Source: an uncultured Saprospiraceae bacterium (GTDB taxonomy: Bacteria; Bacteroidota; Bacteroidia; Chitinophagales; Saprospiraceae). From it: a stretch of 53,265 bases of DNA. Positions 16,701 through 24,267 of this stretch are shown here, in pieces. Each line of letters starts with the position of its first letter. Positions within the stretch are counted from its first letter, which is position 1. Both the position numbers and the translations under genes were made by a program. The notes under the pieces are model-generated. The model made no database searches. It saw nothing but the letters and a program-made list of their open reading frames with translations, and was not told where the DNA came from. Location: assembly GCA_937967615.1 (NCBI GenBank), contig CALCMJ010000065.1, forward strand, positions 1 to 53,265. The letters are read 5' to 3'.

Positions 16701-19345
16701 GCATTTCCAGTATTGGCGATGCCAGCATCTCTACCTACAAACAAGCTATTTGTATTATCAATATCCAACATAATCTCACCATTGAGGTTTTTCTTAAGTG
16801 TTACATTTTCAGTACCATCAACATCAAAAATGATTTCATTAGTAAGTTCATCCACAGTAATGCCTGAAGTATTGCTCGCATTTGCAATTCTATTTATTTG
16901 AATACTGTTAGCATCTGAAATACTTATTGTACTCCCATTTTCAGTCCAACTCAGATCCTGTATTTCATTCATTGGATCCGCATCAGCATCACTTCCACCC
17001 GTTGGAATAGTAACTGTATTTCCACCAACAATCTCCAGCTCATTTGTGAGTGGATCAAATGTCAAGGTTTGAATTTCATTTGTAGGATCAGCATCTGCAT
17101 CTTCTGTCCCGTCCTGCAGTGGGGCAAGGTCAATAGTATTTCCAGACTCTATCGTTAATTCTGTTCCTAGAAGCTCTAATGTTTGATCATCCGTTCCACC
17201 AATAGGAATTATAGTGGATAAGTCAATAGTACTTCCGTCTGTAATAGAAAGTTCAGTACCTATCAGCTCAATATCTTGAATCTCATTCGCAGGATCTGCA
17301 TCGGCATCCTCAGTTCCATCTTGTAAAGGAGCTAGGTCAATAGTATTTCCAGATTCTATCGTTAATTCTGTTCCCAAGAGTTCTAAAGTTTGATCATCAG
17401 TTCCACCTATAGGAATTATTGTGGATAGGTCAATGGTGCTTCCGTCTGTAATGGAAAGTTCGGTTCCTATTAATTCAATATCCTGAATTTCATTTGTAGG
17501 GTCTGCATCTGCGTCAGTACCACCTGTTGGTATGACAACAGTATTTCCACCCACAATTTGTAATTCGTTTGTAAGAGGATCAAAGTTCAAAGTTTGTATT
17601 TCATTCGCAGGATCTGCATCTGCATCCTCAGTTCCATCTTGTAGCGGCGCAAGGTCAATAGTATTTCCAGATTCTATCGTTAATTCTGTTCCAAGCAGTT
17701 CTAATGTTTGATCATCAGTTCCACCTATAGGAATTATTGTGGATAGGTCAATGGTGCTTCCGTCCGTAATAGAAAGTTCTGTTCCTATCAGCTCAATATC
17801 CTGAATTTCATTTGTAGGGTCTGCATCGGCGTCTGTTCCTCCAGAAGGAATGGTAATCGTATTTCCACCCACAATCTGTAATTCGTTTGTAAGAGGATCA
17901 AAGTTCAAAGTTTGTAATTCATTTGCAGGATCTGCATCTGCATCTTCTGTACCATCTTGTAGCGGAGCTAGGTCAATGGTACTTCCATCCGTAATAGAAA
18001 GTTCAGTTCCCATTAATTCAATGTCCTGAATTTCATTTGTAGGGTCTGCATCTGCGTCTGTTCCTCCTGAAGGAATGGTAATCGTATTTCCACCCACAAT
18101 CTGTAATTCGTTTGTAAGAGGATCAAAGTTCAATGTTTGTAATTCATTTGCAGGATCAGCATCGGCATCTTCTGTACCATCTTGCAAGGGTGCTAGATCA
18201 ATTGTATTCCCAGATTCTATCGTTAATTCTGTTCCTAGAAGTTCTAATGTTTGATCATCAGTTCCGCCTATTGGAATTATTGTGGCTAGATCAATGGTAC
18301 TTCCATCCGTGATAGAAAGCTCTGTTCCCATCAGTTCTATATCTTGAATTTCATTTGTAGGGTCAGCATCTGCATCGGTTCCGCCTGAAGGTATTATTAC
18401 ACTGTTTCCACCTACAATCTCTAGCTCATTTGTAAGAGGATTAAAGTTCAATGTTTGTAACTCATTTGTTGGATCTGCATCTGCATCAGTTCCTCCAGAA
18501 GGAATGGTTATAGTATTTCCCATGGACAGACTCAATTCATTTGTTGCCGCATTAAATCCTAAAAACTGAATCTCATTGTTTGGATCTGCATCATCATCAT
18601 TTTTGAGTCCAGTGAGATCAACAGAATTCCCATCTTCAATACTTAGCGTAGTCCCATTTAAACCCAAATTTTGATCGTCAGAACTAGAACCTCCTGCAAG
18701 ACTGCTTAAATCTACAGAATTGGATTCTGTAATGCTCATTATCTTTGTAACTGGGTCAAAACTCAGACTTTGAATTTCATTATTTGGGTCTGCATCATCG
18801 TCTGTGCCTGATGTTTCAATTGTTACTGTATTCCCGTTGCTAAGGCTTAATTCGCCTGTCATAGAATTGTAGCTTAAATTCTGAATTTCATTATTTGGGT
18901 CAGCATCTGCATCATCTTTATCTTCTACAGTCTGAGCATGGAGTGCAAGCGGCACAGCAACCAATGGAGAGCTGCCAAAGACTTGAAAATTAATACCGTT
19001 GAATAGATCAATATCTACTTCTGTTTGAATACTGTAATTTTCTAAGCCCCAATCCAATTCCTTTAAACTAGACAATGAACCGGTTTCTACTTCTCCTCTT
19101 CCTATCAGGATTGAGAATATACCTGCTGGGCTGGTCGTTACGGGATTGTGTATTTCTGAATATTCTATTTCCTCGTTTTGGTTTAGAATATTTATTTTGA
19201 TCGCAATCTCTTGACTTGTTAATATGGTGCCTGCTTCATTTCTTAAGACACCTTGGTAAGAAAATGCATCGTTATTTTGTGCTGAAATTTGGTTGATAAC
19301 CGCAGTTAGAATAACAATGATTATGCAATGTAAAATCTTTTTCAT
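13721..19345 (-). CDS. Giant modular surface / tail-fibre-like repeat protein
   Basis: 1874 residues. A signal peptide ends near residue 22 ('AVINQISAQ'). It is followed by the domain starting 'FSYQGVLRNEAGTIL', common at the N-terminus of Bacteroidota fibre-like proteins. Residues about 140-800 are tandem modules, each starting with an Asp-rich 'DADADP.NE' motif; 14 copies are here and a fifteenth near residue 1085. Residues about 868-1010 are short 'N.FIG..AG' repeats like YadA-type heads. About 1090-1700 are glycine- and asparagine-rich repeats. The C-terminal domain ('HSFVESPDMMNIYNGN', then 'VSWMVTGVRND') is one I recognise from many bacterial repeat proteins, and it is followed by a charged coiled-coil tail (about 1800-1874). 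No T9SS sorting domain is seen. The gene lies 44 bases after a small T9SS protein gene and is probably co-transcribed. An adhesin or extracellular fibre is likely. Confidence 0.85.
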   Translation of the reverse strand: MKKILHCIIIVILTAVINQISAQNNDAFSYQGVLRNEAGTILTSQEIAIKINILNQNEEIEYSEIHNPVTTSPAGIFSILIGRGEVETGSLSSLKELDWGLENYSIQTEVDIDLFNGINFQVFGSSPLVAVPLALHAQTVEDKDDADADPNNEIQNLSYNSMTGELSLSNGNTVTIETSGTDDDADPNNEIQSLSFDPVTKIMSITESNSVDLSSLAGGSSSDDQNLGLNGTTLSIEDGNSVDLTGLKNDDDADPNNEIQFLGFNAATNELSLSMGNTITIPSGGTDADADPTNELQTLNFNPLTNELEIVGGNSVIIPSGGTDADADPTNEIQDIELMGTELSITDGSTIDLATIIPIGGTDDQTLELLGTELTIESGNTIDLAPLQDGTEDADADPANELQTLNFDPLTNELQIVGGNTITIPSGGTDADADPTNEIQDIELMGTELSITDGSTIDLAPLQDGTEDADADPANELQTLNFDPLTNELQIVGGNTITIPSGGTDADADPTNEIQDIELIGTELSITDGSTIDLSTIIPIGGTDDQTLELLGTELTIESGNTIDLAPLQDGTEDADADPANEIQTLNFDPLTNELQIVGGNTVVIPTGGTDADADPTNEIQDIELIGTELSITDGSTIDLSTIIPIGGTDDQTLELLGTELTIESGNTIDLAPLQDGTEDADADPANEIQDIELIGTELSITDGSTIDLSTIIPIGGTDDQTLELLGTELTIESGNTIDLAPLQDGTEDADADPTNEIQTLTFDPLTNELEIVGGNTVTIPTGGSDADADPMNEIQDLSWTENGSTISISDANSIQINRIANASNTSGITVDELTNEIIFDVDGTENVTLKKNLNGEIMLDIDNTNSLFVGRDAGIANTGNANSFLGTRSGAENTSGFANTFVGRNAGESNSEGALNVYIGSNAGRDNELGSANVAIGADTGQNMEGDKNIFIGSGAGNNNSEDENVFIGNFAGNNNDGSNNVFIGNSSGKENNGSNNVFIGSNVGLSHFLDGTSTLLIDAVDTDVPLVYGKFNENFLRINGELQISEEYSFPLIDGAAGQVLQTDGAGNVSWETAATGMDADADPTNELQDLNLVGTEIQITNGIGIDLAGIIPTGGTDDQELELIGNTLSIESGNSVDLGPFISRWGLLADGGGNEIGILYDKQAVVEQGMTITLSDPFYGGVAMNAVNNLMDNGIGVQGISNGTSGIGVQGLATGTNGIGAKFEGRTAGVTSLVETQAGDPGIYYGMRSDITGLGTFAHVGLSGRAFSAFDNYGTQGIVQGGVGMTNNYALHGISFDVNYGTAALLEGFGILESTGINLVSSSGSYSEGISMITNSNSATGIYNGVQGLNVTGQYNYIETETPTSFALGTATEIVTEGDAQGNGIYINEVANGQQKYIIGNAITIDGFDTNSFITGDAVNINSQSSEYVTGRETNVNSNYSNGNVSNAFANNVSSAYNGSAEGPGVNVMFSGTAGEDGTASNGNFGMILAARQGNISQGMNITSYGSGAKIYVQGEASERANQDIDSDLNLYDDSFYASSYSKISGGSDALMDAAVIGLNTTNKVGALKDNFGGIFQTIGEGDYNFGLFSRSYSVANTDRAVGIEARAVVSNDGDGYGGRFFATRSLGSGFAVGLYASGIDFAAQFNGNVDIVGNLSKSGGTFKIDHPQDPENKYLVHSFVESPDMMNIYNGNITTDGDGYATVEMPGYFESLNVDFRYQLTVIGTFAQAIVKEKIENGLFVIQTNEPNIEVSWMVTGVRNDPWAVHNRVVPEVDKGEKRGTYLTPEYYNADPSKAEYFSEGDTERNAVQRNSNKTQTNVEDLMQSLQVNSDKKVEDKAKTQLTEIRKRAQQLKEKSASDLDSMRKEFNKD
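16320..16745 (-). repeat. YadA-head-like short repeats inside the giant gene
   Basis: This coding stretch specifies eight or nine copies of a 14-16-residue unit of the form 'N.FIG..AG.NN..G' (e.g. 'NVFIGNFAGNNNDGSN'). Such units form left-handed beta-roll heads in trimeric adhesins, a known structural class. Asn codons dominate and the copies are diverged. Confidence 0.7.
16955..18925 (-). repeat. Composite tandem module array (DADADP repeats)
   Basis: Two module types alternate. One reads 'DADADPTNEIQDIELIGTE' and continues with 'SITDGSTIDLSTIIPIGGT', then 'ELTIESGNTIDLAPLQDG'. The other reads 'DADADPANELQTLNFDPLT', then 'NELQIVGGNT'. Copies nearest 17000-18400 are almost identical in protein but differ at many third codon positions. 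Copies near 18400-18900 are more diverged. The array is therefore not a product of very recent duplication alone. Confidence 0.85.
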
Positions 19346-19389
19346 TTCTAATGGTTTTAAATTTTTATGGAATGTTCTCCTTTGAATGT

Positions 19390-19881
19390 TTAATCGATTT
19401 TTATAAACTTTTTATTGAGAATCTTAAAGTCTGTAGTAATGCGGATGACATACAGTCCAGCTGAAAGAAATCTAAGATCCAATTGGATAAACGGAACAAA
19501 ATCGTAGCTAAAAGTCCTTAAATGTGCGCCACCATTGTCATATATAATTACATCTTGGATTAGGCCCTTTTCAATTTCAATAAATAGATCATCGAGTGCG
19601 GGGTTTGGGTAAATGTGTAAGTCCTCATCTTGCGGTATTCCATCTGGATCATTGAAGCCACAATCTCTAACTAAAAAGCTTTGATGAAAACCATCAGTGA
19701 AGAAGCATGGATTTGTTGAATTGACCGTCAACTCTCCTAAAGTCCATTCTAAACTTAAATTGTTAGAGTGTTTGAAATAGTTGCCTTGAGTTGAAATAAC
19801 ATCACGACTTATTTCTTGACTAAAAACCAGTACTGGAATACAAGAAAATGCTATTAGAAGTATTTTATAAATAGTATTCAT
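19390..19881 (-). CDS. Small T9SS type A sorting-domain protein
   Basis: 163 residues. A signal peptide runs to about residue 22 ('SCIPVLVFSQ'). A short N-terminal domain ('VISTQGNYFKHSNNLSLEWTLGEL', ending 'TDGFHQSF') is common in Bacteroidota secreted proteins. The T9SS type A C-terminal domain covers about 88-163: 'IYPNPALDDLFIE', 'LSAGLYVIRI' and a basic end 'KILNKKFIKID'. T9SS would export it and anchor or release it at the surface. It lies 44 bases upstream of the giant repeat-protein gene in the same direction, so the pair is probably one operon, with this small protein a partner or anchor for the fibre (inference). Confidence 0.85.
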   Translation of the reverse strand: MNTIYKILLIAFSCIPVLVFSQEISRDVISTQGNYFKHSNNLSLEWTLGELTVNSTNPCFFTDGFHQSFLVRDCGFNDPDGIPQDEDLHIYPNPALDDLFIEIEKGLIQDVIIYDNGGAHLRTFSYDFVPFIQLDLRFLSAGLYVIRITTDFKILNKKFIKID

Positions 19882-20234
19882 ATTATACCCTTAATTGAAG
19901 AAGAACCACAGAATTCGTTTCGTGTGGATTGAACAACTATGCGACTCTGCACATATAAATACGATGTATTGCAACTCGTATTATAAGTACTTGAGGTACT
20001 AGGATATACACAAAAGCGAATTCGTGTGGTTCTCACCATGGTTAATTAAATTTTATTGTTCAATCATACCTTTATGGAGAGAAAAAGGAAAACATCTATG
20101 GGTAGATGTATTTATTTTTAAAAAAATTAATTTATTGTTTTGAAATTAGAGTTTTGAACAAACTCCAAAGTGATATGCTCTTTTCCAAAAAGAGGATTTT
20201 TATAAAAACTTGTAATATGGAAACAAATATTGAG
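19882..20234. other. 353-bp gap with interleaved inverted repeats
   Basis: No gene was recognised. Four arms are interleaved. AGAACCACAGAATTCG (19902-19917) is complementary to 20017-20033 apart from one extra base. GATTGAACAA (19927-19936) is perfectly complementary to TTGTTCAATC (20056-20065). The order a-b-a'-b' allows a pseudoknot or two alternative folds. On the minus strand this is the leader region of the T9SS/giant-protein operon. No TAnnTTTG element was found in it. Confidence 0.5.
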
Positions 20235-21122
20235 CTATTCTGCCATCATCAAAATACAAATGGCAGTATGACTATCCCCATTCTCCAAATATGCTTTTGC
20301 TAACATATGCAAGGATGTACTTTTGTTTTCTGCTTTTGGGTCTATGATTTCACCTAGCTCTTCACGTATTTTATTAATCTCTGCTGGACTAGGAAGTACC
20401 TCTATATTGCCTAATCTTCCTAGATTGTTTCCATTTAAGATAGTGCTCTCTCGTATGTGCTTTGGTAGTTTGTCAATTCCTATTCCTAAGTTTTTTATTG
20501 GCTTTTGGATTTCAAACAATGCGCTTCCTGAAGCACGACAGTACCAGTTTCCTCCCATTCGCCCCACTAAATCCAATCGTTCTGTGTCAAGTGCATTCTC
20601 GGCATCTAAGTACGCCTTGTCAATGTGAATCTTTACGATCTCTGAAATAATAAGATTGCCCGCGCCACCTTCTGTGCCTAATTCTATCACTTGATTAACC
20701 TTGCACTCAAATGCAACTGGAGATTCTGCAACCCTGGGAGGGCGTATAATATCTGAAGGGATTTGGGTTAAGCCAGCTTTCGTAAATTCATTCACACCTT
20801 TAGCATAGGCTGTGCTCGCTAGAGACATTTGCTCTACTATAGGGTAGTTTACAATATTTACTACAACCTCTGCAATCTCTTTTACATTCTCGTAAGTATG
20901 TTTTTGACTTCCATCGCGACCACTCACAGCAGCAGAAAAAATGAGAATAGGTGGAGTGGAGCTGAATGCATTGAAAAAACTAAAGGGCGCTAGGTTTACA
21001 TTCCCTTCTTTGTCCACAGTACTTGCAAATGCAATAGGCCGCGGCCCTACACCAGCCAGGAGGTAGGCAAATCTATCCCTTTTTGATAGTGCATTTGGAT
21101 CTAAACTTAAATATTCGCTCAT
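20235..21122 (-). CDS. Flavin reductase-like (FMN-binding split-barrel) protein
   Basis: 295 residues. The flavin reductase-like split barrel is at about 15-200: 'GVGPRPIAFASTVDKEGNVNLAPFSFF', then 'KHTYENVKEIAEVVVNIVN' and 'AGNLIISEIVKIHI'. A C-terminal extension of some 85 residues (about 205-295) is helical and outside the core fold. Such proteins bind FMN and either reduce free flavin or have other redox roles. The gene is last in the hmgA-fahA operon, 3 bases after the fahA stop, so a role in aromatic catabolism is likely, but the exact reaction is unknown. Relatives of similar length sit in the same operon in other Bacteroidota. Confidence 0.8.
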   Translation of the reverse strand: MSEYLSLDPNALSKRDRFAYLLAGVGPRPIAFASTVDKEGNVNLAPFSFFNAFSSTPPILIFSAAVSGRDGSQKHTYENVKEIAEVVVNIVNYPIVEQMSLASTAYAKGVNEFTKAGLTQIPSDIIRPPRVAESPVAFECKVNQVIELGTEGGAGNLIISEIVKIHIDKAYLDAENALDTERLDLVGRMGGNWYCRASGSALFEIQKPIKNLGIGIDKLPKHIRESTILNGNNLGRLGNIEVLPSPAEINKIREELGEIIDPKAENKSTSLHMLAKAYLENGDSHTAICILMMAE

Positions 21123-21125
21123 AAT

Positions 21126-22358
21126 TTATTTTGCTGGTAACACTTGTCCTCTCACTTCTCCAAATCCTACTCTTATGCCATCCTTTTCACAATGGCCTCG
21201 CATAATGATGCTGTCGTAGTCTTGAATAAATTTTCGTTCGCCTCCTTCTTTAAGCGGAATTGTTTTTTTGCCGCCGTAACTCATTTCTAACATGGAGCCA
21301 AAAGACTTTTCATCTTTTCCACTTATTGTTCCAGATGCCATCATATCTCCTATTTGTACGTTGCAGCCATTGACAGTGTGATGGGCTAACTGTTGAGACA
21401 TATTCCAGTACATGTACTTAAAGTTAGAAACACTTATCAGGGTTTCAACTGCATGCTCTGGCTCCAAAGAAACTTCTAGGTGTAAATCAATATTTCTTAG
21501 ACCTTCATATTTCAGATAGGGTAGAACCTCAGGTTCTTGTGTAGGTCCTGCTACCCTGAAATTATCTAATGCTTCAAGTGTTACCACCCAGGGTGAAATG
21601 GAACTTGCAAAACTTTTTCCTAGAAATGGCCCAAGAGGAACATATTCCCATTTCTGAATATCTCTAGCACTCCAATCATTAAAAAGGACTAATCCAAAAA
21701 TATGATCCTCTGCGTCAGCAGTGCTGATGGAATCTGAAAGTTTAGTTTCCTTTCCTATTATAAACCCCACTTCAAGTTCAAAGTCAAGAAGCTTACATGG
21801 TCCAAAAACTGGCGGTCCATCCACTGGCTTCGTCTGTCCTTTAGGCCTGTGTATGTTTACGCCTGACTCTACTATTGAACTTGCTCTGCCGTGATAGCCT
21901 ACTGGCAAGTGCCTCCAGTTAGGGAGTAAAGCGTTTTCTGGATCCCGAAATAACTTGCCCAGATTTGTTGCATGTTCTATGCTACTATAGAAGTCAGTGT
22001 AGTCATTCACCTTTACAGGAAGGTGCACTTGTACATCTGCGATATCTATTAATAATTCAGAATGCTGTTTTAAGATGCTTTTCTCATCCGTCAGCATTTC
22101 CTGTATCTTTTTTCTGACAGCACTTGTTTTTACCTTTCCTTCCCCAATGAAGTCATTTAGGAAATTGGAATTAAACACATCTGGTAACACGCCAAGTGTT
22201 GCAAAGGCATCCAGTTTTGAAAGTGCATATAAATCTATCACACTATCCCCAATACGTGTCGCTACGTGTTTATTTGAACTCGCATTTGAAATAATACCAA
22301 AGGGTATGTTGTGGATACTAAAATCAGATGCAGGGTCTATGTCAAGCCAACTCTTCAT
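21126..22358 (-). CDS. fahA: Fumarylacetoacetase
   Basis: 410 residues, the normal length. The enzyme hydrolyses fumarylacetoacetate to fumarate and acetoacetate, the last step of tyrosine breakdown. The N-terminal SH3-like domain ('FGIISNASSNKHVATRIGDSVIDL') precedes the catalytic domain. Expected metal and catalytic residues are present: the Asp in 'NDYTDFYSS', the His in 'SIEHATNLGKLF', the Glu pair in 'LDFELEVGFIIG' and the Asp in 'FNDWSARDIQKWE'. 'LPVGYHGRASSIV' is also typical. It lies 22 bases after hmgA and 3 bases before the flavin reductase gene. An acetoacetate-forming pathway suggests use of aromatic amino acids for carbon and energy. Confidence 0.95.
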   Translation of the reverse strand: MKSWLDIDPASDFSIHNIPFGIISNASSNKHVATRIGDSVIDLYALSKLDAFATLGVLPDVFNSNFLNDFIGEGKVKTSAVRKKIQEMLTDEKSILKQHSELLIDIADVQVHLPVKVNDYTDFYSSIEHATNLGKLFRDPENALLPNWRHLPVGYHGRASSIVESGVNIHRPKGQTKPVDGPPVFGPCKLLDFELEVGFIIGKETKLSDSISTADAEDHIFGLVLFNDWSARDIQKWEYVPLGPFLGKSFASSISPWVVTLEALDNFRVAGPTQEPEVLPYLKYEGLRNIDLHLEVSLEPEHAVETLISVSNFKYMYWNMSQQLAHHTVNGCNVQIGDMMASGTISGKDEKSFGSMLEMSYGGKKTIPLKEGGERKFIQDYDSIIMRGHCEKDGIRVGFGEVRGQVLPAK

Positions 22359-22380
22359 GTTCTGTTAATTCTATTTATTA

Positions 22381-23547
22381 TTAATGCGCACCCTCTAGCC
22401 ATGATTGGAAATATTTACCATCATCTATTGCAAGTGCTTCTTCTGTTATCATTAAAGGTTTGAACGTGTCTATCATGACAGCAAGTTCTTCCGTCTCAGT
22501 TTGTCCAATGCTGCGCTCATAAGCTCCGGGATGTGGTCCGTGTGGAATACCACCTGGATGTAGGGTCATATAGCCGGGGCCAATATTATTTCTACTCATA
22601 AAATCACCATCTACATAATAAATCAATTCATCAGAATCTATATTGCTGTGATTGTATGGAGCAGGAATAGAATCAGGGTGATAATCATAAAGTCTAGGAC
22701 AGAAAGAACAAATGACAAAAGCCTTAGTCTCAAATGTTTGATGAACTGGTGGAGGCTGATGCACTCTTCCTGTAATGGGTTCAAAGTTATGAATGGAAAA
22801 TCCATAAGGGAAATTATACCCATCCCAACCCACAACATCAAAAGGATGTGATTTATAAACAAGAGAATGTAGATGTCCTTGCTTCTTTATTTTCATATGG
22901 AACTCACCTTTTTTGTCGTGCGTCTCCAGTTCGTAAGGTAATTTATAGTCTCTCTCACAATAGGGGGAATGCTCAAGCAATTGCCCAAAATAATTTCTAT
23001 ATCGTTTAGGCGAATAGATGGGATGGAAGGATTCAGCGTATAGAATCCTATTGTCTTCAGTGTCAAATTCTATCTGATATATCATTCCACGTGGGATGAT
23101 AAGATAATCCCCATATTCAAAGTCAATGTTGCCAAGGAGTGTTCTTAATTTGCCTGTTCCCTTATGAATAAACAGCATTTCATCAGCATCCGCATTTTTG
23201 TAAAAGTATTCGCTTAGAGACTTTCTAGGTGCTGCAACTCCAATGTGCACATCATTGTTAGCCAACATTGTTTTACGACTATCTAAGAAATCATCTTCTG
23301 GAGCAATGTCATATCCCAATAGCTTTCTTGCCTTCATATTCTTATCCACCCTAATCTTTGGGGACACATCTATTGATTCCCCTATGTGACTTACCATTGT
23401 GGGCCTATGATGATGATACATAAGTGAAGACATTCCATCAAATCCTATGGTTCCAAATAGCTGTTCGTAATATAGATTCCCATCGGGCTTCTTAAACGTT
23501 GTGTGTCGTTTTGGCGGTATTTTACCAAGTCTATGATATAAAGGCAT
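22381..23547 (-). CDS. hmgA: Homogentisate 1,2-dioxygenase
   Basis: 388 residues. This Fe(II) cupin enzyme opens the homogentisate ring to give maleylacetoacetate. The iron-site region is visible: His300 and Glu307 in 'YNHSNIDSDELIYYVDGD', and His336 in 'HPGGIPHGPHPG'. The N-terminal 'MPLYHRLGKIPPKRHTTF' is typical of the short bacterial form. It is first in the operon with fahA and the flavin reductase, and divergent from a TetR gene. Operator 1 (23574-23591) overlaps a weak promoter on this strand (TATATTAG with TTG 21 bases upstream), so the TetR protein probably represses it. No maleylacetoacetate isomerase gene was seen in the window. Confidence 0.95.
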   Translation of the reverse strand: MPLYHRLGKIPPKRHTTFKKPDGNLYYEQLFGTIGFDGMSSLMYHHHRPTMVSHIGESIDVSPKIRVDKNMKARKLLGYDIAPEDDFLDSRKTMLANNDVHIGVAAPRKSLSEYFYKNADADEMLFIHKGTGKLRTLLGNIDFEYGDYLIIPRGMIYQIEFDTEDNRILYAESFHPIYSPKRYRNYFGQLLEHSPYCERDYKLPYELETHDKKGEFHMKIKKQGHLHSLVYKSHPFDVVGWDGYNFPYGFSIHNFEPITGRVHQPPPVHQTFETKAFVICSFCPRLYDYHPDSIPAPYNHSNIDSDELIYYVDGDFMSRNNIGPGYMTLHPGGIPHGPHPGAYERSIGQTETEELAVMIDTFKPLMITEEALAIDDGKYFQSWLEGAH

Positions 23548-23573
23548 AGTCTATTATTTTGATCTGTCTAATA

Positions 23574-23591
23574 TACTAACAATTGTTAGTA
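23574..23591. promoter_or_regulatory. TetR operator 1 (perfect 18-bp palindrome)
   Basis: The perfect palindrome TACTAACAATTGTTAGTA lies 27 bases before the hmgA start, in the hmgA-tetR divergent gap. It falls between possible -33 and -7 elements of hmgA. Confidence 0.75.
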
Positions 23592-23648
23592 ACATCCAAG
23601 ATTTATTTTTATTATTGTAACCAATCGTTTAATTATAGATAGTTACCT

Positions 23649-23666
23649 TACTAACGTTTGTTAGTA
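23649..23666. promoter_or_regulatory. TetR operator 2 (7-4-7 inverted repeat)
   Basis: TACTAAC-GTTT-GTTAGTA has the same 7-base arms as operator 1, with the two centres 75 bases apart. It lies 21 bases before the tetR start, so the regulator probably controls itself as well. Confidence 0.75.
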
Positions 23667-23686
23667 TCTGTCTGATTTAACTGAGT

Positions 23687-24262
23687 ATGAACAAGAAGAT
23701 TTCAAAATCTGATATTTACGATGCAGCATTGAAGGGCATATATCAGCTTGGCTATAAAGCAACCACTATGCGTGCTATAGCAGCGGACATAGGCATTGAG
23801 GCTGCAACGATCTATAATTATGTGGATAGCAAGCAAGAATTGTTAGAATCCCTCTTATTCGCCATAGCAGATAAATTTTTGGAAGGAGTCCAGTATATAG
23901 AGTCTTCATCGCATACTCCTTTGGGAAAAATAAGGCAATTTGTCGCGCTGAATATAGAGCTAAGTAGAAGCAATCCTTATCATGTTTCGTTACTATTAAA
24001 CGAATGGAGACATTTAGAGCCCAAACAACAGAAGAAATTCATTGCCCATAGAAATCGCTATGAAAAGATTGTAGAAAAGCTGCTATGTGAGGCTGTTGAA
24101 AATGGTGACTTAAAAGATGTCCCTATAGAGATTTTGAAAAATTCAATTTTATCCACCCTAAGATGGTTATTCGCTTGGGTTCCAGAAAACAAAGAAGAGA
24201 TGAACCCGGTGGAATTGGAAAAACAAATAACTGAACTGATTTTTAATGGAATATCAAAATAA
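23687..24262 (+). CDS. TetR/AcrR regulator of the homogentisate operon
   Basis: 191 residues. The N-terminal helix-turn-helix is at about 22-45 ('TMRAIAADIGIEAATIYNYVDSKQELL'). The rest is an all-helical ligand-binding and dimerisation domain. The gene is divergent from hmgA across a 139-base gap that holds two matching palindromes, the classic TetR layout of joint self- and operon repression. Induction by a tyrosine catabolite or by an acyl-CoA-like ligand is possible; the ligand cannot be read from sequence. A DUF4286 gene follows 5 bases downstream. Confidence 0.85.
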   Translation: MNKKISKSDIYDAALKGIYQLGYKATTMRAIAADIGIEAATIYNYVDSKQELLESLLFAIADKFLEGVQYIESSSHTPLGKIRQFVALNIELSRSNPYHVSLLLNEWRHLEPKQQKKFIAHRNRYEKIVEKLLCEAVENGDLKDVPIEILKNSILSTLRWLFAWVPENKEEMNPVELEKQITELIFNGISK

Positions 24263-24267
24263 AACAT

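Noticed and set aside
16955-18925. A CRISPR-like array
   Set aside because: The repeats are long coding modules in one open frame without unique spacers or cas genes.
13721-19345. The giant protein as a phage tail fibre from a prophage
   Set aside because: It has a signal peptide, no structural phage genes nearby, and follows a T9SS protein gene; a cell-surface protein is more likely.
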